A DNA stretch of 64,000 bases, taken from contig NZ_CP031467.1 of the NCBI RefSeq assembly GCF_003368325.1, positions 1,860,001 through 1,924,000 of the forward strand. The letters run 5' to 3'. The notes under the pieces were generated by a model, which made no database searches, had not been told where the DNA came from, and worked only from the letters and a program-made list of their open reading frames with translations. Origin of the DNA: Paraburkholderia caffeinilytica. GTDB lineage: Bacteria; Pseudomonadota; Gammaproteobacteria; Burkholderiales; Burkholderiaceae. The position numbers and the translations under genes were made by a program. Shown one piece after another: positions 23,898 to 33,854 of this stretch (position 1 is its first letter; each line of letters starts with the position of its first letter).

Positions 23898-25715
23898 TCA
23901 CTCCACCGTAACCGACTTCGCCAGGTTCCGCGGCTTGTCCACATCCGTGCCTCGCGCACAAGCTGTGTGATAAGCCAGCAACTGCAGCGGCACCACGTGC
24001 AGGATCGGCGACAGCAGGCCGTAGTGTTCCGGCATCCGGATCACATGCAGACCTTCGTCGTTGACGATCTTCGTATCCGCATCCGCGAACACATAAAGCT
24101 CACCGCCCCGCGCACGCACTTCCTGGATATTCGACTTCAGCTTCTCCAGCAGCGCGTCATTCGGCGCCACCGTCACCACCGGCATCGCTTCAGTCACGAG
24201 CGCCAGCGGCCCGTGCTTCAGCTCGCCGGCCGGATACGCTTCCGCGTGGATATAGGAAATCTCCTTCAGCTTCAGCGCACCCTCGAGCGCGATCGGGTAA
24301 TGCAGACCGCGCCCGAGGAACAGCGCATGTTCCTTGCGCGAAAACTCTTCCGACCACGCGATGATCTGCGGCTCCAGCGCCAGCACGCTATTCAATGCCG
24401 CCGGCAGATGACGCAGCAGTTTCAGATACTTGGCTTCCTGCTCCGGGGCCACCTGCCCACGCAGCTTCCCAAGCGTCGCGGCAAGCACGAACAGCGCAAC
24501 CAGTTGTGTCGTGAAAGCCTTGGTCGACGCCACGCCGATTTCGCGACCTGCGTGGGTCAGGAACGACAATTCGGTCTGGCGCACCATCGCGCTCGTGCCG
24601 ACATTGCATACTGCCAGCGTATGTTTATGCCCCAGCGACTGCGCATGCTTGAGCGCCGCCAGCGTATCGGCCGTTTCGCCCGACTGCGAGATCACCACTA
24701 CCAGCGACTTTGGATTCGGCACGGACTCGCGATACCGATACTCACTGGCAATTTCCACCTGAGTCGGGATCTTCGCGACCGACTCGAGCCAGTACTTCGC
24801 GGTCAACCCCGAGTAGTAGCTCGTGCCGCACGCGAGAATCAACAGACTGTCGATGTCCGCGAACACCTTGCCGGCACTCTCGCCGAATAGCGACGCTTCG
24901 AACGAATCGCCTTGCGGGATCGTGTCCGTAATGGCACGCGGCTGTTCGAAAATTTCCTTCTGCATGAAGTGGCGGTACGGGCCAAGCTCGACCGCGCCGC
25001 CATACGCCGCGACCTGGCGCACTTCGCGCTGTGCTTCGTAACCGTCACGATCGACGATACGCACACCCTCGAGCGACAATTCGCAGACGTCGCCTTCCTC
25101 GAGGAAGATGAAGCGTTCGGTGCTGCCGGCAAGCGCCAACGCATCCGAAGCGAGGAAGTTCTCACCGTTGCCGAGTCCGACCACCAGCGGCGAACCTTGC
25201 CGCGCGCCGACCACCGCATGCGGCTGATCCTTATGCAGCACCGCGATCGCATATGCGCCGTGCAATTGCCCGACGGCTTCACGCACCGCGGCAAACAGAT
25301 CGCCGCGATACAGGCTGTGGATCAAATGAGCGATAACCTCTGTGTCGGTTTGGGAAACAAACATGTAACCCTTGCCCCGCAGCATTTCGCGCAGTGACTC
25401 GTAGTTCTCGATGATGCCGTTGTGTACCAACGCGAGCGCGTCTTTCGAGAAGATCGGGTGAGCGTTGTCGGTTACCGGCGCGCCGTGCGTCGCCCAGCGC
25501 GTATGCGCGATACCCGTGATGCCTTCGAGGTGGCTCTCCTGCACCTGCTCGTCCAGATCGGCCACGCGCGCGACGCTGCGCGCACGACGCGGTCCGTCGC
25601 TACCGAGTACCGCCACGCCGCACGAATCGTAGCCGCGATACTCGAGGCGGCGCAGTCCTTCGATCAGGACGGGAACGATGTTACGTTGCGCAACCGCGCC
25701 AACAATGCCACACAT
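23898..25715 (-). CDS. glmS: Glutamine--fructose-6-phosphate aminotransferase (isomerising)
   Basis: First committed step to UDP-GlcNAc: fructose-6-phosphate plus glutamine gives glucosamine-6-phosphate, in the cytosol. 605 residues, the usual length. N-terminal class II glutaminase with the nucleophile Cys2 ([10 protein letters not shown]), [30 protein letters not shown]. Two SIS isomerase domains: [51 protein letters not shown] and [15 protein letters not shown], ending NLAKSVTVE. It lies 60 bp downstream of glmU in the same direction, so the pair forms a hexosamine operon. No glmS ribozyme is seen, as expected outside Gram-positives. Confidence 0.97.
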   Translation of the reverse strand: MCGIVGAVAQRNIVPVLIEGLRRLEYRGYDSCGVAVLGSDGPRRARSVARVADLDEQVQESHLEGITGIAHTRWATHGAPVTDNAHPIFSKDALALVHNGIIENYESLREMLRGKGYMFVSQTDTEVIAHLIHSLYRGDLFAAVREAVGQLHGAYAIAVLHKDQPHAVVGARQGSPLVVGLGNGENFLASDALALAGSTERFIFLEEGDVCELSLEGVRIVDRDGYEAQREVRQVAAYGGAVELGPYRHFMQKEIFEQPRAITDTIPQGDSFEASLFGESAGKVFADIDSLLILACGTSYYSGLTAKYWLESVAKIPTQVEIASEYRYRESVPNPKSLVVVISQSGETADTLAALKHAQSLGHKHTLAVCNVGTSAMVRQTELSFLTHAGREIGVASTKAFTTQLVALFVLAATLGKLRGQVAPEQEAKYLKLLRHLPAALNSVLALEPQIIAWSEEFSRKEHALFLGRGLHYPIALEGALKLKEISYIHAEAYPAGELKHGPLALVTEAMPVVTVAPNDALLEKLKSNIQEVRARGGELYVFADADTKIVNDEGLHVIRMPEHYGLLSPILHVVPLQLLAYHTACARGTDVDKPRNLAKSVTVE

Positions 25716-25775
25716 GGCTAATTCCTTTTCAGTGCCGGGTGTCAGGGCGCGCGCTTGAGGCGCGCGTCACGCCCA

Positions 25776-27137
25776 TCAACTTTTCTTCTTGATCGGGCGT
25801 ACATAGCCCGGCTTGCTTGTTTGAGTCTTATCGTTCAGGACCAGCATGTCTTGTTCGACGTCTTTCCAGACCGTGGTGCCCGCCGCGATTGTCACACCGC
25901 GCTTCACGCGCACGGGCGCGACGAGTTGCGTGTCCGAACCGACGAACACGTCGTCTTCGATGATCGTGCGGAATTTGTTCGCGCCGTCGTAGTTACAGGT
26001 GATGGTACCCGCGCCGATATTCACGCGCGCCCCGATATCCGCGTCGCCGATATACGTAAGATGGTTCGCCTTCGAGCCACGACCGAGCACCGCGTTCTTC
26101 ACCTCGACGAAGTTGCCGACGTGCGACTCGTCCTGCAACGACGCGCCCGGACGCAGCCGTGCATAAGGGCCAAGCACGACGTTCGCACCGACGTCGGCGC
26201 CTTCGATATGCGTGAACGCGTCGACGCGCGTACCGGCGCCGATCGTCGCATTGCGGATTACGCAGTTCGGCCCGACGGTCACATTGTCGGCCAGTGTGAC
26301 GCGGCCTTCGAACACGCAGTTCACGTCGATCGAGACGTCGCGGCCGCATTCGAGCGTGCCGCGCACGTCGAGACGAGCCGGATCGGCAAGCGTCACGCCG
26401 GCCACCAGCAGTGCCTCGGCAACATTGTGCTGATGAATCCGTTCGAGTTCGGCAAGCTGCTGCTTGCTGTTCACGCCGAGCGTTTCCCACGCTTCGTCAG
26501 GCTGCGTGGTGACGACTTCGAGTCCCGCTTCGATCGCCATCTCGACCGCGTCGGTCAGGTAGAACTCGCCTTGCGCGTTGTCGTTCTTTAACGCGGCGAG
26601 CCAGCCGCCCAACCGCTCGGTCGGCGCGACGATGATGCCGGTGTTGATCTCGGCGATCCCGAGCTGCTCGGCCGTTGCGTCTTTCTGTTCGACGATGCGC
26701 GACACCTTGCCGTGCTGATCGCGCACGATGCGGCCGTAGCCGCTGGGGTCGTCGAGCGTGACGGTGAGAACGCCATAGCCGCCGGGGCCCGCGCGATCGG
26801 TCAGCGCCTGCAGCGTGCAGGCGCGCGTGAGCGGCACGTCGCCGTACAGCACCAGCGTGGGTTCGGAAGGATCGAGCAGCGGCAACGCCTGCTGCACCGC
26901 GTGGCCGGTGCCGAGTTGCTGCTCCTGTGCGGCGAACTGGATATCCGGCGCCGCTACCGCTTGACGCACGGCTTCGGCGCCATGACCGACCACCACGACC
27001 AGACGCGTGGGCTTGAGCGCACGAGCGGTGTCGATGACATGAGCGAGGAGCGGCCGGCCGGCCAGGGGATGGAGCACCTTGGGAAGCGCGGACCGCATGC
27101 GCTTACCGGTGCCTGCCGCCAAAATCACGATGTTCAT
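25776..27137 (-). CDS. glmU: Bifunctional UDP-GlcNAc pyrophosphorylase / glucosamine-1-P acetyltransferase
   Basis: Makes UDP-GlcNAc for peptidoglycan and LPS by acetylating GlcN-1-P and transferring the uridyl group; cytosolic trimer. 453 residues. N-terminal pyrophosphorylase: [43 protein letters not shown]-terminal left-handed beta helix: hexapeptide repeats such as [20 protein letters not shown] and [20 protein letters not shown], with the acetyltransferase residues in NFVEVKNA and [11 protein letters not shown] and in [11 protein letters not shown]. Start at 27137; the promoter is proposed at 27171-27198. Heads the glmU-glmS operon. Confidence 0.97.
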   Translation of the reverse strand: MNIVILAAGTGKRMRSALPKVLHPLAGRPLLAHVIDTARALKPTRLVVVVGHGAEAVRQAVAAPDIQFAAQEQQLGTGHAVQQALPLLDPSEPTLVLYGDVPLTRACTLQALTDRAGPGGYGVLTVTLDDPSGYGRIVRDQHGKVSRIVEQKDATAEQLGIAEINTGIIVAPTERLGGWLAALKNDNAQGEFYLTDAVEMAIEAGLEVVTTQPDEAWETLGVNSKQQLAELERIHQHNVAEALLVAGVTLADPARLDVRGTLECGRDVSIDVNCVFEGRVTLADNVTVGPNCVIRNATIGAGTRVDAFTHIEGADVGANVVLGPYARLRPGASLQDESHVGNFVEVKNAVLGRGSKANHLTYIGDADIGARVNIGAGTITCNYDGANKFRTIIEDDVFVGSDTQLVAPVRVKRGVTIAAGTTVWKDVEQDMLVLNDKTQTSKPGYVRPIKKKS

Positions 27138-27170
27138 GGCGTCGGCAATCAGACAAGTTTCGAGCCGACG

Positions 27171-27198
27171 ATTCTATCATGCAGCCTATGCCTACCAA
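27171..27198 (-). promoter_or_regulatory. Possible sigma-70 promoter of glmU-glmS
   Basis: Minus strand: -35 TTGGTA (27193-27198), 16-nt spacer, -10 TAGAAT (27171-27176), about 34 nt ahead of the glmU start. Confidence 0.5.
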
Positions 27199-27282
27199 GG
27201 CCGCTCGCGCGGCTCCCGCATGGTGACATGACCCTGCTGAATCACCCGGAAATCCTTGATTCCCGGGCACTTCGCGACCCGA

Positions 27283-28281
27283 TCAAAGATCGTCGAACTG
27301 GACGATCGAGATCGATTTCGACCCGGTGAGCAGCGTGCCCTCGCCGGTATCGGTCGAGCACGGCTCTTCGTCGAAGGCGATATCGCCTTGCGGATCGGCC
27401 TCGCCGCTCGCGCGCAGACCGGCGAACGGAAACAGCTTGTGATCCATCAGGTGCGACGGCACGATGTTCGACAAGGCATTGAACATGTTCTCGATGCGGC
27501 CCGGGAAGCGCTTTTCCCAATCGCGGATCAGCGCCTTCATTTCCGCGCGCTTCAGGTTTGGCTGGCTGCCGCACAGGTTGCACGGAATGATCGGGAATTC
27601 GCGCAGCTCCGCGTACTTTTCCAGATCGGTTTCCTTTACGTAGGCGAGCGGGCGAATCACGATGTTCTTGCCGTCGTCCGATTGCAGCTTGGGCGGCATG
27701 CCCTTCAGCTTGCCGCCGTAGAACATGTTCAGCAGCAGCGTTTGCAGAATGTCGTCGCGATGATGGCCGAGCGCTATCTTGGTCGCGCCGAGTTCGCCCG
27801 CCACGCGATACAGAATGCCGCGACGCAGCCGCGAGCACAGCGAGCAGGTGGTCTTGCCCTCCGGCACCAGCCGCTTGACGATGCTGTAGGTGTCCTGGTT
27901 CTCGATGTGAAACGGAATGTCGAGTTGCTTCAGGTACTCGGGCAGCACGTGCTCGGGGAAGCCCGGCTGCTTCTGGTCGAGATTCACCGCGACGATGTCG
28001 AAGTTGATCGGCGCGCGCTCGCGCAGCCGCATCAGGATGTCGAGCATCGCGTAGCTGTCCTTGCCGCCCGACAGGCACACCATCACCTTGTCGCCTTCCT
28101 CGATCATGTTGAAGTCGCCGATCGCTTCACCGACCTGGCGCGCAAGCCGCTTGAACAGCTTGTTGTTCTCGTAGGCTTCTTTCTGCTCGCGACGCGTGAG
28201 CGGCGCTTTGCCCGTTGAGGTGTGCGCGGTCTGCGCAGCGCCCAGGGCTGCGGTGTCGTTCAGGATTTCCTGAGCATTCAT
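27283..28281 (-). CDS. ttcA: tRNA 2-thiocytidine(32) synthetase
   Basis: Thiolates cytidine 32 of certain tRNAs using ATP and an iron-sulphur cluster; cytosolic. 332 residues. PP-loop [17 protein letters not shown] near residue 67; cluster cysteines in [10 protein letters not shown] and the further Cys pair [15 protein letters not shown]. Core signature [19 protein letters not shown] and [17 protein letters not shown]-terminal extension of about 30 residues relative to E. coli TtcA, usual for beta-proteobacteria. Follows folB with a 3-bp gap, so they are co-transcribed; a hairpin with one mismatch at about 27246-27268 may end the unit. Confidence 0.95.
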   Translation of the reverse strand: MNAQEILNDTAALGAAQTAHTSTGKAPLTRREQKEAYENNKLFKRLARQVGEAIGDFNMIEEGDKVMVCLSGGKDSYAMLDILMRLRERAPINFDIVAVNLDQKQPGFPEHVLPEYLKQLDIPFHIENQDTYSIVKRLVPEGKTTCSLCSRLRRGILYRVAGELGATKIALGHHRDDILQTLLLNMFYGGKLKGMPPKLQSDDGKNIVIRPLAYVKETDLEKYAELREFPIIPCNLCGSQPNLKRAEMKALIRDWEKRFPGRIENMFNALSNIVPSHLMDHKLFPFAGLRASGEADPQGDIAFDEEPCSTDTGEGTLLTGSKSISIVQFDDL

Positions 28282-28284
28282 GGC

Positions 28285-28680
28285 TCAATCCTCTTTGATA
28301 CGGAAGACTTCGACGCCCACCGCGTCGCAGTCGGGATAAACGTCCGGTTTTTCGGTCGACACGCACACGGCGCGCACCTGCGGATGATCGAGCAGCACCT
28401 TGACGAGGTCGTCGCAGAGCGTTTCCTGCAGGTGGATATGACCTTGTTCGACACGGCGCGCGATGGTCGAGCGCATGAAGTCGTAATCGACGACTTCGTT
28501 CAATTTGTCCTGAACCGGCGTGGACAGCGCGAGCGGCACGAATAGTTCGACGTTGATCACGACGCGCTGTTCGCCGCGCTTTTCGAAGTCGTGCACGCCG
28601 ATGTTGATGTGCACTTCGTAATTGCGCAGAAAGAGCCGGCGGCAATCGGCGAGCCGGGGATGCGAAAGAGCGGCAAACAT
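28285..28680 (-). CDS. folB: Dihydroneopterin aldolase
   Basis: Converts 7,8-dihydroneopterin to 6-hydroxymethyl-dihydropterin and glycolaldehyde in folate synthesis. 131 residues from the ATG at 28680, close to the usual 120. Motifs: LFLRNYEVHINIGVHDFEKR, RVVINVELFVPL, LNEVVDYDFMRSTI, HIHLQETLCDDLVKVLL and a C-terminal VEVFRI. The start at 28680 has GGAA upstream; an in-frame ATG at 28713 would add 11 residues. It lies between the FolM-like SDR gene and ttcA, all on the minus strand. Confidence 0.92.
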   Translation of the reverse strand: MFAALSHPRLADCRRLFLRNYEVHINIGVHDFEKRGEQRVVINVELFVPLALSTPVQDKLNEVVDYDFMRSTIARRVEQGHIHLQETLCDDLVKVLLDHPQVRAVCVSTEKPDVYPDCDAVGVEVFRIKED

Positions 28681-28776
28681 GTTCGTTCCAGTCGAAAAAA
28701 GAGCGCGGTGCACTCAAATGGGCGCTTCAACGCGCGGGCGGCCGCCGGTTCACCCGGCAACCAGCGCGCACACGCT

Positions 28777-29595
28777 TCAGGCGCCCGTCAAAAACATAAC
28801 GTCGCGCGGCAGCGGCACAAGGTGCTGCCCGCCGTCGACCACCAGCGTCGTTCCGGTGACGCCCGCTGCATCGGCGAGATACAGCGCGGCGGCGACAATA
28901 TCCTCCGGCCGCGACGCGCGGCCCAGAGGCGTAGCACGGTGAGCTTCTTCAAAGCCGGCCGGCGTTTGATCGCCGGACTGCATCGTCAGACCAGGGGCGA
29001 GTCCGACCACGCGCACTTTCGGCGCCAACGCCTGCGCCAGCGCAACCGTGGCTGTCTGCAACGCTGCCTTCGACAGCGTGTAGGACAGATAGTCCGGATT
29101 CATGTTGTACAGCTTCTGGTCCAGCACGTTGATGACCACGCCGCGCTGGCTCTCGTCGGTGCGCGCGGCCTCCGGCGTCGCCTCGAACAGCATACGCGCG
29201 AGTACGAGCGGCGCGCCGAGATTCATCGCGGTCAGCTTCAGCAGAAGGTCGTAACCGACGTTGTGCGCCGTGTCTTCTTCGAAGCGCGACGCATTGTTGA
29301 CGATACACGCCGGGCGGCCTAGGGCCGCAATGCAGGCCGGCATGAGCCCCTCGACCTGAGCCTCGTCGCCCAATTCCGCGTGCAAAGCCACCGCCCGGCG
29401 GCCCAGGGCGACAATTTCCGCGACGACCTCATCGGCTTCCTCTCGCGACGCACCGTAGTGGACCGCCACGTCCCAGCCACGCGCGGCGAAGCCGAGCGCG
29501 AGCGAGCGCCCGATACGGCGGGCGGCGCCGGTAATCAGCACGATGCGCGGCGTGTCAGGCGCGCGGGCGGCGGCGGTGTCCAGAGAGGCGGTCAT
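28777..29595 (-). CDS. SDR oxidoreductase, pteridine-reductase (FolM/PTR1)-like
   Basis: 272 residues. Cofactor loop VLITGAARRIGRSLALGFAA near residue 19; the ARRIG form (Arg after the TGxxx) is the pteridine-reductase and FolM pattern rather than generic FabG. Then IVNNASRFEEDTA, catalytic YLSYTLSKAALQ, and VVGLAPGLTM, VTGTTLVVDGGQH. With folB next door I infer dihydromonapterin/dihydrobiopterin or dihydrofolate reduction (NADPH), but assay data are absent. The first 15 residues (MTASLDTAAARAPDT) are a variable lead. Its start codon is only 13 bp from the divergent methyltransferase start. Confidence 0.85.
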   Translation of the reverse strand: MTASLDTAAARAPDTPRIVLITGAARRIGRSLALGFAARGWDVAVHYGASREEADEVVAEIVALGRRAVALHAELGDEAQVEGLMPACIAALGRPACIVNNASRFEEDTAHNVGYDLLLKLTAMNLGAPLVLARMLFEATPEAARTDESQRGVVINVLDQKLYNMNPDYLSYTLSKAALQTATVALAQALAPKVRVVGLAPGLTMQSGDQTPAGFEEAHRATPLGRASRPEDIVAAALYLADAAGVTGTTLVVDGGQHLVPLPRDVMFLTGA

Positions 29596-29608
29596 TTACA
29601 ATGCGGGG

Positions 29609-30811
29609 ATGAATCCGAAAGCTCACCAACCCGATAGTTTACCTGCTCCCGGCCCGAGCGCGCTTGCGCAGTCCGAAGCGCTGGTCGCACAGGTCCGCGC
29701 CGATCTCGAAGCGGCTGGCGGCTGGCTGCCATTCGACCGCTACATGGAGCGCGCGCTTTACGCGCCGGGACTCGGCTATTACAGCGGCGGAGCCCGCAAA
29801 TTCGGCCTGCGCGGCGACGACGGCAGCGACTTCGTCACCGCGCCCGAAATGTCGCCCCTCTTCGCCGCGACGCTGGCCCGTCCGCTCGCCGAGGCGTTGC
29901 AGGCGAGCGGCACGCGCGACGTGATGGAGTTCGGCGCCGGCACGGGCAAACTCGCCGCCGGCTTGCTGAATGCGCTCGACGGGCTAGGTGTCGAATTCGA
30001 CCGCTACTCGATCGTGGATCTGTCCGGAGAATTGCGCGAACGCCAACGCGAGACCATCGAGGCCGCCGCGCCAACGCTGGCTGCGAAGGTGCGCTGGCTG
30101 GACGCGTTGCCGGAGCAATTCGAAGGCGTGGTGATCGGCAACGAGGTCTTGGACGCAATGCCCGTGCGGCTTTTCGCGTATAGCCGTGGCGTCTGGCACG
30201 AGCGCGGCGTGGTGTGGCGCGATGAGGCCTTTGCGTTCGACGACCGCCTGGTATCGGAGGCGGCGGACATTGCGCTTCTGGCTGGGCTTCTGGCCGAGAT
30301 CGACACGGCCGGCGACGACTACCTGACCGAAACGCACGACGCCGCCCGGGCATTCACGCGGACCATTTGCACGATGCTCACGCGTGGCGCGGCGTTCTTT
30401 ATCGACTACGGCTTTCCCCGCCACGAGTACTACCACGAGCAGCGTGCGCAGGGCACGTTGATGTGCCATTACCGGCACCGGGCGCATGCTGACCCGTTTG
30501 TCTATCCGGGCTTGCAGGACATTACCGCGCACGTGGAATTTACCGGCATCGCCGAAGCCGGCGTCGAGGCCGGCGCGGATTTGTTGGGATTCACTTCGCA
30601 AGCGCGCTTCTTGTTGAATGCGGGGATTACCGAGACGTTGTCGGCGCTCGATCCAACGGACACGGCGAAGTTTTTGCCCGCGGCGAATGCGGTGCAGAAG
30701 TTGTTGTCGGAGGCGGAGATGGGCGAACTGTTCAAGGTGATCGCGTTTTCGCGCGGGCTGGATGACGCGCTGCAGGCATTTTCCAGCGGCGACCGGTCAC
30801 ATACGCTGTGA
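29609..30811 (+). CDS. SAM-dependent methyltransferase, MidA/NDUFAF7 family
   Basis: 400 residues. The MidA/NDUFAF7 class acts on a complex I subunit arginine in mitochondria; in bacteria the substrate is unknown. Motifs: FDRYMERALYAPGLGYYSGG, the family GDFVTAPE variant DFVTAPEMSPLFAATLAR, FGAGTGKLAAGLL (SAM loop), YSIVDLSGELRERQRETI, GVVIGNEVLDAMPVRLFAY and FFIDYGFPRHEYYH, all characteristic of the family. ATG at 29609 follows GCGGGG. The 13-bp gap to the divergent SDR start means each promoter must lie inside the other gene. Confidence 0.93.
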   Translation: MNPKAHQPDSLPAPGPSALAQSEALVAQVRADLEAAGGWLPFDRYMERALYAPGLGYYSGGARKFGLRGDDGSDFVTAPEMSPLFAATLARPLAEALQASGTRDVMEFGAGTGKLAAGLLNALDGLGVEFDRYSIVDLSGELRERQRETIEAAAPTLAAKVRWLDALPEQFEGVVIGNEVLDAMPVRLFAYSRGVWHERGVVWRDEAFAFDDRLVSEAADIALLAGLLAEIDTAGDDYLTETHDAARAFTRTICTMLTRGAAFFIDYGFPRHEYYHEQRAQGTLMCHYRHRAHADPFVYPGLQDITAHVEFTGIAEAGVEAGADLLGFTSQARFLLNAGITETLSALDPTDTAKFLPAANAVQKLLSEAEMGELFKVIAFSRGLDDALQAFSSGDRSHTL

Positions 30812-30833
30812 TTTTTTGCGTTAGGGATTTGCG

Positions 30834-31028
30834 ATGATCCGCTGGCTGTTAACTACGTTTGTTGCGGTGGCGGTGTTGTCGGCCTGCTGGCCGTGGCTCA
30901 GGAAGATCGGGATTGGGCGGATGCCCGGCGACGTTACTTTGCGTCTCTTCGGGCGGGAGTATCCGTTTCCGTTTATGTCGACGCTTGTGCTGTCGATCGT
31001 GTTGTCGTTGCTTGCCAAGGTTTTGTAA
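30834..31028 (+). CDS. DUF2905 small membrane protein
   Basis: 64 residues with two hydrophobic segments and a short polar loop IGIGRMPGDVTLRLFGREYP between. The RMPGD pattern is typical of DUF2905 (a two-helix inner membrane protein, function unknown). It lies 22 bp after the MidA gene, so co-transcription is likely. Confidence 0.85.
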   Translation: MIRWLLTTFVAVAVLSACWPWLRKIGIGRMPGDVTLRLFGREYPFPFMSTLVLSIVLSLLAKVL

Positions 31029-31938
31029 GGGTTTTTGCCTTTGGCGGCGGTATGGTTCTGTTTGCCTGTGGCGGTGGGGTTTGATTGAGCTGTTTGCCTG
31101 CTCGGCGCGTTTTTGTCTGTACGCTTGCGGCTTTGGCCTTTCCTTGAGTTGTTAGTGGTCTATTAGCGTTCGCCCCTGTGCGGGGCAGGCACCTACTTTC
31201 TTTGCCGCCGCAAAGAAAGTAGGCAAAGAAAGCGGCTCACACCGCTAATGCTAAGTGGGCGCCGTAGCGCACAACGGGTAGTGGTGCATCTGGAATCTGT
31301 GTTTGTGCACCTGCCTGTGCGTGTGACAAGGGAGTCATACTTCCGGCGGCGCTGCGCGCGCCGAAGCGTACTTCATAAAACCACCCGCTACGTTTTGACG
31401 CGCGTGTTTCGCCACCGAGCCGTAGGTCGTCATAGCATCGCCACTGCCATCGCGCGATTGCAACCGTGCCTGTGATCGGGATCGGGACCGTGGCGGTGAT
31501 TTCAGCGCACCGACAAATCATTTGAAGTGCGGGTACCCCTATAAGTACGGAGGCGCGTCGCCGAGGCGAAGCCGATGGCTCCACCAAACCCAAACGAAGC
31601 CGCTGGTTTCCCGTGCAGCCCCGTCCGCGACGCACGCAGTGCGGAGTGGGAGCTGATGAGTCCCTTGTCACTAACGCCTGAAGGTGCGAGGGCACGGATT
31701 CCAGATGCACCACTACCCTGTGCGAGCTACGGTGCCCGCTTAGCAGGAGCGGTGTGAGCCGCTTTCTCTTGCTTACTTCTCTTTGCGGCGGCAAAGAGAA
31801 GTGAGTGCCCGCCCCGCACAGGGGCGACACTAATAGACCACTAACAATTCAAGGAAAGGCCAACACCGCAAGCGTACAGACAAGAACGCACCGCGCAGGC
31901 AAACAAAACCATGCCGCCGCCAAAGGCAAAAAAACAGA
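31029..31938. repeat. Long imperfect inverted repeat (Paraburkholderia-type interspersed element)
   Basis: Left arm about 31029-31338 and right arm about 31656-31938 are inverted copies with roughly 80-90 percent match by eye. Shared blocks include TTTGCCTTTGGCGGCGG, GTTAGTGGTCTATTAG, CGCCCCTGTGCGGGGC, AAAGCGGCTCACACCGCT, GGTAGTGGTGCATCTGGAAT and GTGACAAGGGA. The central 320 bp are unique. Each arm also contains its own short hairpins (e.g. CTTTGCCGCCGCAAAG). Reading frames here share the ending DAPLP...YGA.LA.AV and are artefacts. It fills the gap between the convergent DUF2905 and cca genes. Confidence 0.8.
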
Positions 31939-31941
31939 CCC

Positions 31942-33174
31942 TCACATAAGAGCCACTTCAACCGCTCGAACCCGCTCCTGATGCACGGCATCCCTGATTC
32001 CAGCGGGCGCATCTGCAAGCCGCCCGGCCACTGCCCCAGCATCCACGCCCCGCGCGGCAACAAGCGCAATCCGCAGCCGCTCAGCCTGCGGATACGCCTG
32101 CATCTCAAACCCGAGCCGCCCACGCGCATCCGCCTCGCAAGCCTGCAAGGCTTCAGCAAAGCGCGCCGGTTTCCGGATAGCGTCGCTGCGCTCGAGCAGT
32201 CTCACCAACGCGGCTGCCCCCATCTCCATCACGCGATGAATATTCCCATGCTCCCGCGCGACCAGCAGCGCCAGATCGCGACATTCGTTCGGCACCCGCA
32301 GCCGCTCGCACAAAGGCTTCAGCAGATCCACGCTGCGCCCCTCATGCCCGATATGCCGCGGCAATATGTCGTCGGGCGTCGTTGCTTTGCCGAGATCGTG
32401 CGTGAGCGCGGCGAACCGAACCGGCAACGCGTAACCCTGCTGCGCGGCATGGTCGACCACCATCATCACGTGTACGCCCGTATCCACTTCGGGATGATAG
32501 TCAGCCCGTTGCGGCACGCCGAACAACGCATCGATCTCCGGCAGAATCCGCGCCAGGGCGCCGCATTCCCGCAGCACCTCGAACATGCGGGACGGCTTCT
32601 TCTCCATCAATCCGCGTGACACTTCCTGCCACACGCGCTCGGCGACCAGTGCATCGACCTCACCGTCGGCCACCATCTTGCGCATCAACGCCATCGTCTC
32701 CGGCGCCACCGTGAAATCGACGAAGCGCGCCGCGAACCGCGCAATCCGCAAAATCCGCACGGGGTCTTCTAAAAACGCGTCGCTGACATGACGAAAGAGC
32801 CGCGCCTGAAGGTCTCCCCGGCCATTGAACGGGTCGATCACCGGTCCGGTCAATTCGCCGTCCGGGCGCACCTCGCGCGCCATGGCGTTGATCGTCAGGT
32901 CGCGGCGGGCGAGGTCCTCTTCGAGCGTGACGTCCGGCGCGTAGAAGAACTGGAAACCGTGATAGCCGGCAGCCGTCTTGCGCTCGGTGCGTGCAAGCGC
33001 GTATTCCTCGTGTGTCTGCGGATGCAGAAACACCGGGAAATCCTTGCCCACCGGACGATAGCCCTGCGCCACCATCTGCTCGGGCGTCGCGCCGACCACC
33101 ACATAATCCCGGTCCTGCACGGATACGCCCAGCAACTCGTCGCGGATTGCTCCGCCCACCGCGTAGATATTCAT
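31942..33174 (-). CDS. cca: CCA-adding tRNA nucleotidyltransferase (multifunctional, HD domain)
   Basis: Adds or repairs the 3' CCA end of tRNAs; cytosolic. 410 residues. Class II nucleotidyltransferase head: NIYAVGGAIRDELLG and DRDYVVVG with the catalytic carboxylates, DLARRDLTINAMA, DPFNGRGDLQ, the RIARFAAR motif. C-terminal HD phosphohydrolase: FAALTHDLGKATTP with HEGRS. Start at 33174 (MNIY) overlaps the stop of the upstream GST gene as ATGA, indicating coupled translation; two residues further upstream (33180) is the other candidate. It ends directly at the right arm of the long inverted repeat. Confidence 0.95.
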   Translation of the reverse strand: MNIYAVGGAIRDELLGVSVQDRDYVVVGATPEQMVAQGYRPVGKDFPVFLHPQTHEEYALARTERKTAAGYHGFQFFYAPDVTLEEDLARRDLTINAMAREVRPDGELTGPVIDPFNGRGDLQARLFRHVSDAFLEDPVRILRIARFAARFVDFTVAPETMALMRKMVADGEVDALVAERVWQEVSRGLMEKKPSRMFEVLRECGALARILPEIDALFGVPQRADYHPEVDTGVHVMMVVDHAAQQGYALPVRFAALTHDLGKATTPDDILPRHIGHEGRSVDLLKPLCERLRVPNECRDLALLVAREHGNIHRVMEMGAAALVRLLERSDAIRKPARFAEALQACEADARGRLGFEMQAYPQAERLRIALVAARGVDAGAVAGRLADAPAGIRDAVHQERVRAVEVALM

Positions 33175-33824
33175 GGGCATACGTCTTGGTACGGAATCGC
33201 ATGCGTTTCGCGCAGCGAGTCGTTGATCCATGCCTTCACCGCCGGCAACGCCGTCACGCGAAGAACATACGCCGCGGCAGTTTCGGAGAGCGCAGGTTGC
33301 CACGTGTTGAAGCGCATCACGACCGGCGCGTACATCGCGTCGGCAATGCTGAATTCGCCGAACAGGAAAGGACCGCCGTAGGTATCGAGACACCGGCTCC
33401 AGATCGCGTCGATGCGCGCAATGTCGGCCAGTGCGCCCGGTGTGGCGTTCTTGCCGGGAAACGACGCGCGAATGTTCATCCACATGTTCGAGCGCAATTC
33501 GCCAAAGCCCGAATGCATCTCGGCGCTGATGCTGCGCGCGTGACTGCGCGCCGCCGGGTCGCGCGGCCACAGCGCATGCTGCGGGAAGCGCTCAGCCAGC
33601 GTCTCGGCGATCGCCAGCGAATCCCATGTGGCCGATCCGTCTTCGCTGATCAAACACGGCACCTTGCCGGAGCCCGTCGGCGCGTAAGCCAGAATCGCGG
33701 ACTTCGTGCCGGATTCATTCAGATGAATCAGCACCTCTTCAAACGGGATGCCGAAATGCGTAACCAGCAGCCACGGACGCATCGACCACGACGAATAGTT
33801 CTTGTCACCGATAATCAGCTTCAT
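33171..33824 (-). CDS. Glutathione S-transferase family protein
   Basis: 217 residues. KLIIGDKNYSSWSMRPWLLV is the N-terminal hallmark of the SYSSWSLRPWL GST branch; the cis-Pro is in GSGKVPCLI and the GSH Glu is replaced by Asp-Ser (TWDSLAIAETLAERFP). C-terminal domain: ARSISAEMHSGFGELRSNMWMNI, FLFGEFSIADAMYAPVVMRF. Function not predictable beyond GSH transfer or isomerisation. Translationally coupled to cca downstream; in front of it sits the NDUFA9-like gene. Confidence 0.87.
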   Translation of the reverse strand: MKLIIGDKNYSSWSMRPWLLVTHFGIPFEEVLIHLNESGTKSAILAYAPTGSGKVPCLISEDGSATWDSLAIAETLAERFPQHALWPRDPAARSHARSISAEMHSGFGELRSNMWMNIRASFPGKNATPGALADIARIDAIWSRCLDTYGGPFLFGEFSIADAMYAPVVMRFNTWQPALSETAAAYVLRVTALPAVKAWINDSLRETHAIPYQDVCP

Positions 33825-33854
33825 GCCTGGTATAAGAGGTAGAGATAAAAAGGT

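Noticed and set aside
23700..23900. glmS ribozyme upstream or within the glmS transcript
   Set aside because: That ribozyme is confined to Gram-positive relatives and no matching core is seen; the hairpin here is a terminator.
23898..25715. CRISPR array or phage remnants in the 24-28 kb region
   Set aside because: All open frames there belong to glmS, glmU, ttcA or their shadows; no spaced direct repeats.
31237..31830. 197-codon open frame on the minus strand and shorter ones on the plus strand in the inverted repeat
   Set aside because: They share the same ending (DAPLP...YGA.LA.AV) because they read opposite arms of the repeat; no signal, domain or ribosome site.
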